From G963556115 sp963666605 (lineage in GTDB: Bacteria; Planctomycetota; SZUA-567), in the NCBI GenBank assembly GCA_965140405.1, contig OZ223208.1:3286001-3350000 (forward strand): a stretch of DNA of 64,000 bases. Reading direction: 5' to 3'. The notes beneath the pieces were generated by a model. The model made no database searches. It worked only from the letters and a program-made list of their open reading frames with translations, and had not been told where the DNA came from. Of the stretch, positions 17,062 through 25,631 are shown one piece after another; within the stretch, counting starts at the first letter, position 1; each line of letters opens with the position of its first letter. A program made the position numbers and the translations under genes.

Positions 17062-17083
17062 TGCTCAGATGATCCAATTAAAT

Positions 17084-17101
17084 CACACTACATATAGTGT
17101 G
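17084..17101. promoter_or_regulatory. Operator-like palindrome 2
   Basis: CACACTA-CATA-TAGTGTG is a perfect dyad, preceded by AAT so that it too begins with AATCACA, like the palindrome 23 bases upstream. The pair suggests tandem binding sites of one regulator. Confidence 0.4.
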
Positions 17102-17215
17102 TGGGTGTTTGTGGTGCGTTCTGCGTTACAGATGCTTTGTTGGCAGTAAAAGCAGGTTTCACCTAATCTGCTGAATGTGTTAAATTCAGATAAAAGACAA
17201 GGCTGTTTTCTTGAT

Positions 17216-17322
17216 CGTGTAGGAATACACGCTAGGGGCGTATTGTCTATTCTGAAAGCTATTTGCACAAAACTATGGTTGCTTGTTTATGAATCCGACA
17301 GAGTCGGCGTGGTTAAACACGC
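17216..17322 (+). other. Cluster of short hairpins in the leader of the recombination operon
   Basis: There are three perfect stems: CGTGTA-GGAA-TACACG (17216-17231), CCGAC-AGA-GTCGG (17295-17307) and GCGTG-GTTAAA-CACGC (17307-17322), the last two abutting. They lie within 170 bases upstream of the YqaJ ATG and may form a structured leader RNA. No known riboswitch class was recognised. Confidence 0.35.
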
Positions 17323-17385
17323 ACTATTTTACAGCCTATATAGGGCACACCGTTATGAGAGAATGGTACATTTTAGGAGAAGATT

Positions 17386-18444
17386 ATGACAGCATTGGTG
17401 GTAGAGCCGAATTCGGAGGATTGGCTCAGAGAAAGGAAGAAGCACATTGGGGCTTCGGAGGCAGCTGCGATACTTGGGCTTACTCCGAACTGGTTGACTG
17501 GGGAAGATGTCGCTATGGATAAGCTTAGCGATGAAATCAAGTCTCAGTCTGGTAATGAGGTCTTGAGGCGTGGGCATGTTTTAGAACCGCTCATCAAGAA
17601 ATTTTATCAGCTTGCTACATACTGTGAAGTCTTCAGTGCACCTATGTATATTCACAAAGAGCATGAGTGGATGAGTGCTACCCCTGATGGATGGGTGATA
17701 ACTGGAGATATGGAGTATCTGTTGGAGTGTAAGACAGCTTTCAGTTATGCCAAGCATGAGTGGGTTGATGACTCATATGGAGAAGCTCGTCCTATTGTAC
17801 CGCTAAAGTACTGGGTGCAGGTGCAGCACCAGATGGCGGTGACTGAGCAGGAGCGGGTGGACGTGGCGGTGCTCTTTGCTGATAACTCTGGGTTTGATCT
17901 GCTTGTCGGTATGCTTGATTCTGGGCTTTCTGTTGAGTATGTCTTGCAGCGTTGTATGGATACAGAGGCGATTCAGTTTGAAGTACGGACTGTCTACAGG
18001 GATGAGGAGTTTATTGAAAAGCTTATTGGTGTTCTCTCTGGGTTCTGGCGTGATATTGAGTGTGGTGTTATTCCGCAGAATGTTACGACTATGGATGACA
18101 ACGGGAATATTCGTGCTGCAACTGCTGAAGATGAGACTCTGCTTGCAGAGCTGAAGTACTACTGGATGATGTCTGAGCGGTCGAAACGGGAGCTGGATAA
18201 GCGTAAGGATCAGCTCAGGCTTAATATTGGTGAGAGCAGCGGTATAAAGTCTATTCTTGGGAAGTTTACTTACAGGAAGTCAAAGGACAGAGTGAGTATT
18301 GACTGGAAAGCGATTGCGTATGAGCTTGCCAAACAGACCAAGAGTCTTGAATTGCTGGAAACTCTAAAAGAGGCTTATACCAAGGTTAGTAAGGGAATGA
18401 GGACTCTGCGTATACCGTCACTCTGGAAGAAAGAACTCAAATAA
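17386..18444 (+). CDS. YqaJ-family (lambda exonuclease-like) viral recombinase
   Basis: This 352-residue 5'-3' double-strand exonuclease has the PD-(D/E)XK core: 'IGASEAAAILG' at 21-31, 'RRGHVLEPLI' with Glu67, 'SATPDG' with Asp101, 'LLECKTA' with Glu114 and Lys116, then the 'YWVQVQHQM' helix near 143-151. Such enzymes resect DNA ends so that a phage annealing protein can pair single strands. AGGAG eight bases upstream supports the ATG. The C-terminal ~120 residues beyond the nuclease are helical and basic. The next gene is probably its functional partner. Confidence 0.92.
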   Translation: MTALVVEPNSEDWLRERKKHIGASEAAAILGLTPNWLTGEDVAMDKLSDEIKSQSGNEVLRRGHVLEPLIKKFYQLATYCEVFSAPMYIHKEHEWMSATPDGWVITGDMEYLLECKTAFSYAKHEWVDDSYGEARPIVPLKYWVQVQHQMAVTEQERVDVAVLFADNSGFDLLVGMLDSGLSVEYVLQRCMDTEAIQFEVRTVYRDEEFIEKLIGVLSGFWRDIECGVIPQNVTTMDDNGNIRAATAEDETLLAELKYYWMMSERSKRELDKRKDQLRLNIGESSGIKSILGKFTYRKSKDRVSIDWKAIAYELAKQTKSLELLETLKEAYTKVSKGMRTLRIPSLWKKELK

Positions 18445-18460
18445 TCAGAAAGGAAATATT

Positions 18461-19489
18461 ATGGTAGCTATTGCTAATAACAACACATTTGCTGGGATTA
18501 CTGCTAACTCTAATGTCAACAGTGGTGCTCAGATTGCAATGAGTCGTGAGATGCAGGAGGTGCAGGCTAGAATCATTATGGCTATGCACTGTCCGCGTGA
18601 TCAGGATACTGCGTTCAATAGGATTATCAGGGCTTGTAAGCGGAAGAGTCTGGCTGAACGGGCGTGTTACTCTTATCCGAAGGGTAAAACCATTGTTTCA
18701 GGTGCGTCTATCCGGCTTGCTGAGGTGCTTGCACAATCTTGGGGGAATATTGATTTTGGTATTCGTGAGATTGAGAGGCGTCTTGGGGTCAGTATCTGTG
18801 AGGCGTATGCGTGGGACTTGGAGACCAATACCAGAACTCCGAGGAGGTTTGAAGTAAAGCATATCAGGGATACGTCGCATGGGAGTAAGAAGCTTACCTC
18901 TGAGCGTGATATCTATGAGATCGTGATGAATCAGGGTGCGAGAAGGCTGCGTGCTTGTATTCTGGCTATCATACCGGGCGATATTGTTGAGGACGCGATT
19001 GAGCAGTGTAACAGGACGTTGGCTGAGAGTTATAGTGAATCCTTGAAAGACCGAATAGAGAAGATGCTGATTGCGTTTGCTGAGTTTGAGGTGTCTAAAG
19101 AGATGATTGAGAAGCGTCTGGGGCATCTTGTGGATAAGGTGACGGAGAATGAGTTTGTCAATTTGAAAGCTATCTATACCTCGCTTCGGGATAACTTTGC
19201 TTCCATCGAGGATTATTTCGCTGTTGAGCCAGAGGTGAATGTCACCAGTGAGCAGGCTCTCGCGGCGTTAGAGATAGCGTCGCAGGCGCAGCAGCCGGAT
19301 ATATCCTCGAATGAGGATAAACCGGTTACGAAGAAGCAAAAGCTCTTCAAGAAGTGTTTACAGCTCTCGTGTGAGCAGCCTGATCTTGTAAAGGATTACT
19401 TGAAGACTGAGAAAGTGGATAGTCTTGAGAAGCTGGGTATTAAGCAGCTGGAGGCATTGGAATACATCATCCAGGGTGCAAAGGTATAG
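18461..19489 (+). CDS. Conserved phage protein, candidate recombination partner of YqaJ
   Basis: This 342-residue protein follows 16 bases after the exonuclease with AAAGGAAA before its ATG. It has the pattern of a widespread but uncharacterised phage family: 'MAMHCPRDQDTAFNRII', 'GASIRLAEVLAQSWGNI', 'YEIVMNQGARRLRACILAII'. Lambda-like exonucleases act with a single-strand annealing protein encoded next door, and no RecT, Erf or Beta homologue is seen elsewhere, so this is the natural candidate. The C-terminal ~100 residues are acidic and Gln-rich, then basic, and may bind SSB or DNA. Annealing activity is inferred from position only. Confidence 0.7.
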   Translation: MVAIANNNTFAGITANSNVNSGAQIAMSREMQEVQARIIMAMHCPRDQDTAFNRIIRACKRKSLAERACYSYPKGKTIVSGASIRLAEVLAQSWGNIDFGIREIERRLGVSICEAYAWDLETNTRTPRRFEVKHIRDTSHGSKKLTSERDIYEIVMNQGARRLRACILAIIPGDIVEDAIEQCNRTLAESYSESLKDRIEKMLIAFAEFEVSKEMIEKRLGHLVDKVTENEFVNLKAIYTSLRDNFASIEDYFAVEPEVNVTSEQALAALEIASQAQQPDISSNEDKPVTKKQKLFKKCLQLSCEQPDLVKDYLKTEKVDSLEKLGIKQLEALEYIIQGAKV

Positions 19490-19575
19490 GTCTTATTTCT
19501 TAAAAGCAGGAGTAATATCTTGAGGTTTAATTTGGTATTACTTCTGCATATTGATTAACTGTGAGAGAAATTTAA

Positions 19576-20487
19576 ATGAAATGGTTCAAGCATTTTTCTG
19601 ACGCCAGTGATGATGAAGAACTGGCTATGCTGATTGCTGAATTTGGCGGTGACGGATATATGTTTTACTGGCGAGTTCTTGAGACAATTGCTTCACAGAT
19701 GAAACCACAGAATGCTCAGACCTCTCTGACATATTCATGGAGAATCTGGTCGCAGAAACTGGGAATCTCACAGCAGAAACTGAAGAAAATATACAACTTT
19801 CTTTCAACAAAGTTAGAGAAATGTTCCAACAAAGTTCAAACAAAGTCATTACTTTTTTTAAAAAAGCTAGAAAAAAGTTTGAAGATCGATTGTCCTAAGT
19901 TGTTGTCAATAAAGGATAATCACTTTAAAAACTTGCAAGTTGCTGGCAATAAACTTGCTCCAGTAGAAGTAGAGGTAGAAGTAGAAGAAGATATTCCCCC
20001 TATAGTCCCCCAGCGAAATACTAAGGCTGAGGTCGTGGGAGGTGTGGATGAGGGAGATTTTCTGTCTGCCAGTTTTTCTCCGGCTTACTCTGAGGTGCTT
20101 GACTGCTGGAAGGATGAGAGGTGTAAGGCTGGACTGTCTACCGGACTGATCGGTAAGAACTCCAAGACTGGTGCTATGAAGCTGGCTGGAGCTATCGACA
20201 GAGGTGAAACAACACTGCAGGATGCACGCAAGGCTATACGTAATCTGCTTGCTGATCCTGAGAAGCGTGAGACCTATTCACTGGCTGGACTGGTAAACAA
20301 TTTTGAGATTTGGGTAAACCGTTCTCCGCCGGAGTCTGTAAAGACAACGCAGCTCAACCAGAGTAAAGAGGTGATTTATTACTCTGGGATTTGTGGAGAG
20401 TGCAATTATTCAGTTACTGGGTTTGAAGGTGGTATTGCGACGTGTCCGAGGTGTAATGGGCAGATAAAGCTTGGAAAGGAGGTGTAG
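19576..20487 (+). CDS. Phage replication-type protein with Lin1244/DUF4373-like N-terminus and zinc ribbon
   Basis: The N-terminal ~80 residues ('KWFKHFSDASDDEELAMLI' then 'GGDGYMFYWRVLETIA') match the Lin1244/Lin1753-like domain found at the start of phage replication-initiation and DnaD-like proteins. A low-complexity acidic linker near 140 ('VEVEVEVEEDIPP') follows. The C-terminus carries 'CGECNYSV' and 'CPRCNG', a CxxC...CxxC zinc ribbon. It probably recognises the phage origin or loads helicase. Its stop abuts the next ATG. The exact role is inferred from the domain and the neighbouring recombination genes. Confidence 0.7.
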   Translation: MKWFKHFSDASDDEELAMLIAEFGGDGYMFYWRVLETIASQMKPQNAQTSLTYSWRIWSQKLGISQQKLKKIYNFLSTKLEKCSNKVQTKSLLFLKKLEKSLKIDCPKLLSIKDNHFKNLQVAGNKLAPVEVEVEVEEDIPPIVPQRNTKAEVVGGVDEGDFLSASFSPAYSEVLDCWKDERCKAGLSTGLIGKNSKTGAMKLAGAIDRGETTLQDARKAIRNLLADPEKRETYSLAGLVNNFEIWVNRSPPESVKTTQLNQSKEVIYYSGICGECNYSVTGFEGGIATCPRCNGQIKLGKEV

Positions 20488-20928
20488 ATGTATGATGAAA
20501 GGTATCATAACTGGGATAAAGATACCAATGATGATTTCTGGGATTTGGTTGAACGGGTAGATGAAATTAACCTGAGAAATCGGGCTGTAGAAATTCAGAA
20601 GAGAATATTCAAAGCTGAAAAGTACAAAGCATTGACCTATATAGCTAGTTTTGAAGGAATAAGAGCTGCTCTGAATGATAAGAGTCAGAGGCTGCGTGAA
20701 ACACCAAACCGCAGCAGAATCCGTAGAAACGCTATTTGCAGAAGAGCTATCAGTCTTGCAGAAAATGGCTGGTCTACTAGAGAGATTGCTGATAAAGTGA
20801 ATGTGCATTACAGCACTGTATGTAGATGGATCAAAGAAAACAGGAGTATGAATAATGCCAGTAGTAGAGTTGATGAAGACGAGTTTCAATGCGGGGATCT
20901 GGTCAAGGAAGCTGGATGCCAGGACTGA
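20488..20928 (+). CDS. Helix-turn-helix phage protein
   Basis: This 146-residue basic protein carries a resolvase-type HTH at about 89-120: 'AISLAENGWSTREIADKVN' followed by 'VHYSTVCRWIKENR'. It starts on the base after the upstream stop, with GGAGGTGTAG providing the ribosome site, and its 3' end overlaps the tail gene by 74 bases. It could be a transcription regulator, a NinH-like factor or a small terminase subunit, which is otherwise missing; the sequence does not decide. Confidence 0.65.
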   Translation: MYDERYHNWDKDTNDDFWDLVERVDEINLRNRAVEIQKRIFKAEKYKALTYIASFEGIRAALNDKSQRLRETPNRSRIRRNAICRRAISLAENGWSTREIADKVNVHYSTVCRWIKENRSMNNASSRVDEDEFQCGDLVKEAGCQD

Positions 20929-22972
20929 TCTGGCGAGGTATAGTGCTGCGTGCAGTGAGCTCTTGAATTTTATTCCTGACCCGTATGGCGGGATTTCCAA
21001 TAGAGCTGGGACTGAGTTTATATTTTCTCTGGGTAGTAAGAAGGTAAGGCTTATTCCGTTTCAGTTCAATTCTGAGCAGTCGTATATTCTGGCGTTTTAT
21101 GAAGGCGGCGGAGTTGTAATTAAGGATGATGGAATAATTTTGGGTGATTCTGTCGCTGATGACTCTTCGCCAGCTCAGAGCCAACAGCATCTTGAGGATA
21201 ATATTTATACCTTCTCACACCCATATACAGAAGAGCATTTGCAGAGTATTCAGTATACTCAATCGGCTGATGTACTGTATTTGACTCATGCTAAGTATCG
21301 ACCGGCTACGATGACGCGTAAGGGACATGCCGAGTGGATATATGCAGACCTCTTTCTGACAAGCAATGTGCCTACGCCTGAGAGTCTGGAAGTAACGTCT
21401 GTAGCGTCGAGTGGTGATAATTACTGGTATGGGATTACCCTTGTGGATGAAGATGGTAATGAGAGCGAGATTAAAGAAGCATATAAACAAGCACGTGTTG
21501 GTGATACTCTGAATTTTGGTAAGACTCCGAGTGAGTATGGCTGCTTGAAGTATAATATTTACCGTGAGGATAATGGAGTTTACGGCTGGGTGGATGATAC
21601 TACAGAGGCAAGTTGGACTGATCCAAATGAGGGCGGGACTAATCCTGATATGACAGCTACTCCGCCGGTTGAGCGTGATCCGTTCAAGAGTGCTGGTGAA
21701 TATCCGACGTGTTCGTGTATCCATCAAGGGCGTCTGCTCTTTGCTGGTAGTGATAATAAGCCGAGGACTTTGTTCGGTTCGAGGTCTGGGAGTTTTACAA
21801 ATTTTTCTATCCGTTCGCCTTTGCAGGATGATGATGCGTACGAGTTTGAGATTTCTGGCGGTGAGGTGAATCGTATCGAGTGGATGCGATCATTCTCCAA
21901 GGACTTGCTTGTTGGGTGTGGCGGTGGAGAGTATCTGGTTACCGGTGAGGGTACGGGCACAGCTATCACTCCGAACTCTATCAGTGTTGAGCAGCAGACT
22001 GGGTATGGAGTTGCGCCTATTCCTTCAGTGGTTGCTGGCGATGATGTGCTCTTTGTGCAGCGCGGGAAGAATATTATCCGTTCTACTCTGTATGAGGCAT
22101 TACAGGATAAATATAGCGGTAATAATGTGGCTATGCTGGCGGAAGAGTTATTTGCTGGGCATAGAATTACCTCGATAGCTTGGCAGCGTGATCCTGAATA
22201 TATTCTCTGGGGTGTGCGTGATGATGGTGTTCTTCTGGGGCTTACTTATGTCAAGAATGAGAAGGTCTGGGCATGGCATAGGCATCAAACACAGGGTAAG
22301 TATATTGATGTTGCGGTAATTGAAGACGGTTCTAGTGAGGACAGGGTTTACTTTGTGATCGAGCGTGATGGTGAGTGCTGTATTGAGCTATTCAAGAGTC
22401 GTGAGCTGCATGGTGATATTGGTAGATCGTGGTTTCTGGATAGTGCAGTTGAGTATGAAGGTGCTGCGGTGAGTAAGTTGTCTGGGCTAGAGCATCTTGA
22501 GGGGTTGACGGTGAGTGCATTCAGTGCTGGGAGTGTGATTGAAGGGATTTCTGTTATTGGTGGCAGTATTGAGCTGCCGTTTCCGGTTGAGAGTGCGGTT
22601 GTCGGGTTGGCTTACCGGTCTGAGGTTGCGAGTATGGAGATTGCTGTACCGGCTGAGGCGCAATTCAATATGAGTGTTATTAATAATCTTATCGGGGCTA
22701 CTATTTATTTGCAGGATTCTTGCCAGTGTATGGTGAGTGGTACTGGTAGCGATAGGTCAGAAGACTGGCAGCATGTGCTTGTTTCTGCTGAACATGATTT
22801 GTCTGCTCCGTATACTCTTGGTTCTGGTAAATATTATTATGTACTTGAAAATAAGCAGAAGGTATCTGAGAGAGAGGTCAAGCGTAATCGGTTTTATTTG
22901 AGGAATGAATTACCATTACCACTTACTCTGTGTGCTGTCGGTATGCGGGTAGATATGGGTAATGTCAAATGA
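20855..22972 (+). CDS. Podovirus tail / head-stabilisation protein
   Basis: This 705-residue protein begins 'VELMKTSFNAGIWSRKLDAR' and 'YSAACSELLNFIPDPYGGIS', a pattern shared by many short-tailed phages for a large tail tubular or stabilisation protein that joins the portal to the tail. The body is beta-rich with repeated Gly-turns, and the segment 'CSCIHQGRLLFAGSDNKPRTLFGS' (near 285) resembles beta-propeller blades. GGAG eight bases before the ATG supports a start inside the previous gene. It is unusual that this structural gene lies at the end of the rightward replication operon, far from the leftward structural genes. Confidence 0.7.
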   Translation: MPVVELMKTSFNAGIWSRKLDARTDLARYSAACSELLNFIPDPYGGISNRAGTEFIFSLGSKKVRLIPFQFNSEQSYILAFYEGGGVVIKDDGIILGDSVADDSSPAQSQQHLEDNIYTFSHPYTEEHLQSIQYTQSADVLYLTHAKYRPATMTRKGHAEWIYADLFLTSNVPTPESLEVTSVASSGDNYWYGITLVDEDGNESEIKEAYKQARVGDTLNFGKTPSEYGCLKYNIYREDNGVYGWVDDTTEASWTDPNEGGTNPDMTATPPVERDPFKSAGEYPTCSCIHQGRLLFAGSDNKPRTLFGSRSGSFTNFSIRSPLQDDDAYEFEISGGEVNRIEWMRSFSKDLLVGCGGGEYLVTGEGTGTAITPNSISVEQQTGYGVAPIPSVVAGDDVLFVQRGKNIIRSTLYEALQDKYSGNNVAMLAEELFAGHRITSIAWQRDPEYILWGVRDDGVLLGLTYVKNEKVWAWHRHQTQGKYIDVAVIEDGSSEDRVYFVIERDGECCIELFKSRELHGDIGRSWFLDSAVEYEGAAVSKLSGLEHLEGLTVSAFSAGSVIEGISVIGGSIELPFPVESAVVGLAYRSEVASMEIAVPAEAQFNMSVINNLIGATIYLQDSCQCMVSGTGSDRSEDWQHVLVSAEHDLSAPYTLGSGKYYYVLENKQKVSEREVKRNRFYLRNELPLPLTLCAVGMRVDMGNVK

Positions 22973-23271
22973 CCGCCAGTTTATTCTACGAACAGAGGTA
23001 TGATTGGACTATGCAGCCAATAAGTGAATTGTTTGAGGTTCATAGACCTAAAGAGGTGAAGAGAGCCAAAAGATTTATAAATGACATGCTCAAGCTCTCA
23101 ATAACAGAACAAGACAGAGTATATGAATTTTTAATACTCACACCGTGTAAACAGCAAGATACAGAAGCAAAAGAGGGAAAGCCACCTGTATGGCTACTCA
23201 AAATATTCAAGCGGTGGAGGCGGTATAATGATTTAGAACGAGATTTAGTCGAACAGCTGATTGGAGTGTAA
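22969..23271 (+). CDS. Hypothetical phage protein, 100 residues
   Basis: The ATG overlaps the tail gene stop by four bases (ATGA), so it is coupled to it. The product is basic and helical, with Trp- and Arg-rich 'PPVWLLKIFKRWRRYNDLER' near the end. It could be a tail assembly or regulatory factor; no family is recognised. Confidence 0.55.
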   Translation: MTASLFYEQRYDWTMQPISELFEVHRPKEVKRAKRFINDMLKLSITEQDRVYEFLILTPCKQQDTEAKEGKPPVWLLKIFKRWRRYNDLERDLVEQLIGV

Positions 23272-23306
23272 ATTATCTAGTAATTATGATAAGCAGTGAA
23301 TTTACT

Positions 23307-23747
23307 TTAATCAGCAATCCATGAGTATATAAAGGATGCTACAATGCTACCTAGAATCCCAAGGCAAAATCCTTCAACAATACCACGTATACGGTTTTTT
23401 GAATTTGCTTTATTAATGATTCTGCTAATAGATTCTTCGGGTTGTTGGAGAATAGTCTCTGTTGATTTTTTGTCTTCTTCAAGGTTTTTAATTTCTAAAT
23501 TAAGTTCATCTATATGTTTTTTATGTGCTTTAGCTTCAGAAGATAGCTCATTTACATAATCCAGAGTATCCACAAGTTCATCATGGATCTTCTCAAGTCT
23601 TTTAATTTTGTTATCATCATTCTTGGTATTAATCTTCGTTTCAGATAGTAATACAGTAATTAATTCAGCTGTAAGTGCACTTGTGCTCGTTGTAAGAAAT
23701 TTCACGCTTAATTCTAAAAACTTTTTTTTTATTCTTTTAGTATCCAT
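23307..23747 (-). CDS. Membrane-anchored coiled-coil phage protein
   Basis: From the ATG at 23747 (AAGGT eight bases upstream; a GTG at 23768 is less likely) it encodes about 146 residues: a basic N-terminus, a coiled coil over about 45-105 ('DELVDTLDYVNELSSEAKAH'), and one C-terminal transmembrane segment ('GFCLGILGSIVASFIYSWI'). The topology, long cytoplasmic coil and tail anchor, suits a lysogenic conversion or superinfection-exclusion protein. It is transcribed against its neighbours, as lysogen-expressed cargo often is. No family is recognised. Confidence 0.55.
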   Translation of the reverse strand: MDTKRIKKKFLELSVKFLTTSTSALTAELITVLLSETKINTKNDDNKIKRLEKIHDELVDTLDYVNELSSEAKAHKKHIDELNLEIKNLEEDKKSTETILQQPEESISRIINKANSKNRIRGIVEGFCLGILGSIVASFIYSWIAD

Positions 23748-23866
23748 TAATATTACCTTAGTTGCCACAAAGTTAAAATCGTCACAGATTATAATAAGTT
23801 ATTTTTTATATTTGTCAACATACTATGTTTTTAGTATTTTGATTATCATTTGATAGGAGTATAAAT

Positions 23867-24082
23867 ATGGAACAATTAACTATAAGTAGTATGCAATTTG
23901 CTGAGATATTAGGTATTGGAAAAACATTATTTTATAGCTTGAAGAGTGAAGGTAAACTTCCAAGACCGCTATCATTCGGAAGTAGGGTATTGTGGAATAG
24001 AAAAGAGGTAGAAAAGTGGCTTGACTATAATTGTCCTAATCAGAATAAATGGGAAGATATGAAAAAAGAAATTTCTTGCTAA
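23867..24082 (+). CDS. xis: Excisionase / AlpA-like winged HTH protein
   Basis: This 71-residue protein has 'SSMQFAEILGIGKTLFYSL', then 'GKLPRPLSFGSRVLWNRKEV' and 'EKWL', the pattern of AlpA/MerR-type excisionases that bind att DNA and direct the integrase toward excision. AGGAG lies nine bases before the ATG. It is placed 70 bases upstream of the integrase, as expected. Confidence 0.8.
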   Translation: MEQLTISSMQFAEILGIGKTLFYSLKSEGKLPRPLSFGSRVLWNRKEVEKWLDYNCPNQNKWEDMKKEISC

Positions 24083-24152
24083 TAATTATTGTTACAGTGT
24101 ATACTAAATTATATATGTATTAATTAACAAATATCGCATAAAAGAGAGAAGA

Positions 24153-25631
24153 ATGAGCCTTAAAAAACAGAAGAATGGTAATTATCTACTTACAATCTAT
24201 CTTAAATCTAGTGGCAGGGTACGACTTGTCGGGTACTCAGATAGACGAGCTAGCCTGAAGTTGGAAGAGCGCATTAAACAGCTAGATGCCTGTAAAATTG
24301 CGGGCGAAAACCCATCTGTAGAACTCCGTAGCTGGCTTGAGACGATACCGGATACTCTCAAAAGAAAGCTTGTGAACTTCTATCTAATCGACAAATCACA
24401 TCTCGATAAGAGTAAGTCTGCACTAGGGCATTTGAATGATTTTATCGATAATCTAAAGAATCAGGAGTCTAAAGGAGCAATTCAGAAGAAACGTATAAGG
24501 CTGGTTCAAACTAGAATAACAAGGCTAATAGACGATTGTGGGTTCGAATATTTATCAGATATAAAGGACACATCAGTAGATAGATGGATTTCAAATATAT
24601 ATAAGGCTGGAGACCTGAGTGCCAAATCTTGTAATCACTATCTACAGGCAATGAAACAGTTTTGTCGCTGGCTGGTGAATTCTAACCGAATGCAGGATAA
24701 TCCGGTCGCTATGCTCAAACCGATAAAGCTAAATACCAATAATACACAACAAAGAAGAGCTCTCACAGAGGAAGAAATAGCAAAATTACTCAAATCTGCT
24801 GAGGAATCTGATGATATTTATGGTGGATTAAATGGTAGAGTAAGGTCTCTAGTATACCAGCTAGCACTGACTAGTGGTTTACGTCATAATGAAATAAGAA
24901 CCTTACTACGAGATGATTTTGACCTAGAAAGTGGTACTGTTACTGTACGTGATATTAACGCCAAAAATTCTAAAACAGAAGTTTTGCCTTTACAGGATTC
25001 ATTGCGCCAGCAGCTTATAGAGTACTATGATGAGTTCCCTGCACTGCCAAAAGCCAAGGCGTTTGAGCGTATGGGAGCAAAGGGATTTATCATGATAAAA
25101 AATGATTTAGAGACTGCTGGTATAGAGTATGAGACAGAAGAAGGCAAAGCTGACTTCCATGCACTTAGGCATACATTCTGCTCTTTACTTGCAAAAAATG
25201 GGGTTCTGCCACAGACTGCACAGCGTTTAATGAGACACTCAGATATCAACTTAACAATGAAGGCTTATACCCATATTTTGATAGGTGACAAGAAACTGGC
25301 TATCGCTGCACTCCCAGAGATACGTAAAACTGCCTCAAGTATCTATAATACAGTACTCAAAGTGGGTTCAGGGGGTGAAAACTCAGGTGGCGAATTTCAG
25401 GCTATTTCTGCGGAATTTAACGATACTTCGCCGAACTACGGCGAACAAAATATTTCAAAAAGCAGCAACTCCAAAAGTGCTTCAGACCCCTATAAAACAA
25501 GCACCAAACGCATGTGCGCCGGTGCTTTTAAAAACAAAAATAACTCTTCAAAATATGATACAAATGGTGGAGGCGGCGGGAATCGAACCCGCGTCCTGCA
25601 ATATCATCCAAAAGAACTTCTACGTGTGTAG
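24153..25631 (+). CDS. int: Tyrosine-recombinase phage integrase
   Basis: This 492-residue integrase has an N-terminal arm-binding region (1-60), a SAM-like core-binding domain (about 80-190) and the catalytic domain with Arg244 ('TSGLRHNEIRT'), Lys274, His336-x-x-Arg339 ('HALRHT'), His362 ('RHSDINLTMK') and nucleophile Tyr372. All catalytic residues are present. The ~100 residues after the active site are low complexity, and the last ~22 codons ('NRTRVLQYHPKELLRV') lie inside the tmRNA gene on its opposite strand. The C-terminus is therefore partly supplied by the attachment site and may differ in the free phage. This fixes ssrA as the integration target. Confidence 0.95.
   Translation: MSLKKQKNGNYLLTIYLKSSGRVRLVGYSDRRASLKLEERIKQLDACKIAGENPSVELRSWLETIPDTLKRKLVNFYLIDKSHLDKSKSALGHLNDFIDNLKNQESKGAIQKKRIRLVQTRITRLIDDCGFEYLSDIKDTSVDRWISNIYKAGDLSAKSCNHYLQAMKQFCRWLVNSNRMQDNPVAMLKPIKLNTNNTQQRRALTEEEIAKLLKSAEESDDIYGGLNGRVRSLVYQLALTSGLRHNEIRTLLRDDFDLESGTVTVRDINAKNSKTEVLPLQDSLRQQLIEYYDEFPALPKAKAFERMGAKGFIMIKNDLETAGIEYETEEGKADFHALRHTFCSLLAKNGVLPQTAQRLMRHSDINLTMKAYTHILIGDKKLAIAALPEIRKTASSIYNTVLKVGSGGENSGGEFQAISAEFNDTSPNYGEQNISKSSNSKSASDPYKTSTKRMCAGAFKNKNNSSKYDTNGGGGGNRTRVLQYHPKELLRV
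25499..25527. terminator. Hairpin with T-runs on both strands, beside ssrA
   Basis: AAGCACC (25499-25505) pairs with GGTGCTT (25521-25527). On the minus strand it lies 38 bases beyond the tmRNA 3' end and is followed by a T-rich tract, so it probably ends ssrA transcription although it is inside the integrase frame. Confidence 0.5.
25565..25631. other. Predicted prophage attachment site (one junction)
   Basis: The 3' end of ssrA abuts the integrase gene, and tyrosine integrases commonly recombine within the last bases of tRNA or tmRNA genes. The second copy of the core should lie left of the window, beyond the structural genes, as a direct repeat of part of this segment. The exact core cannot be bounded from one copy. 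Confidence 0.65.

Larger units (their letters stand above)
16174..17385. other. Non-coding control region of the prophage early operon
   Basis: About 1.2 kb without a credible gene separates the leftward restriction operon from the rightward recombination operon. It holds a 14-bp inverted repeat (16471-16517), a direct repeat of GGTGTTGCA (16869-16877 and 16879-16887), two operator-like palindromes (17041-17061, 17084-17101) and a hairpin cluster (17216-17322). Short frames at 17083-17522 lack ribosome sites and look accidental. Confidence 0.55.

Noticed and set aside
17083..17522. Several 60-80-codon frames around the recombination-operon leader
   Set aside because: They overlap each other and the YqaJ start, lack ribosome sites and cross the hairpin cluster.
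20410..21000. 196-codon frame on the minus strand
   Set aside because: Antisense to the HTH and tail genes, which have clear motifs and coupled starts.
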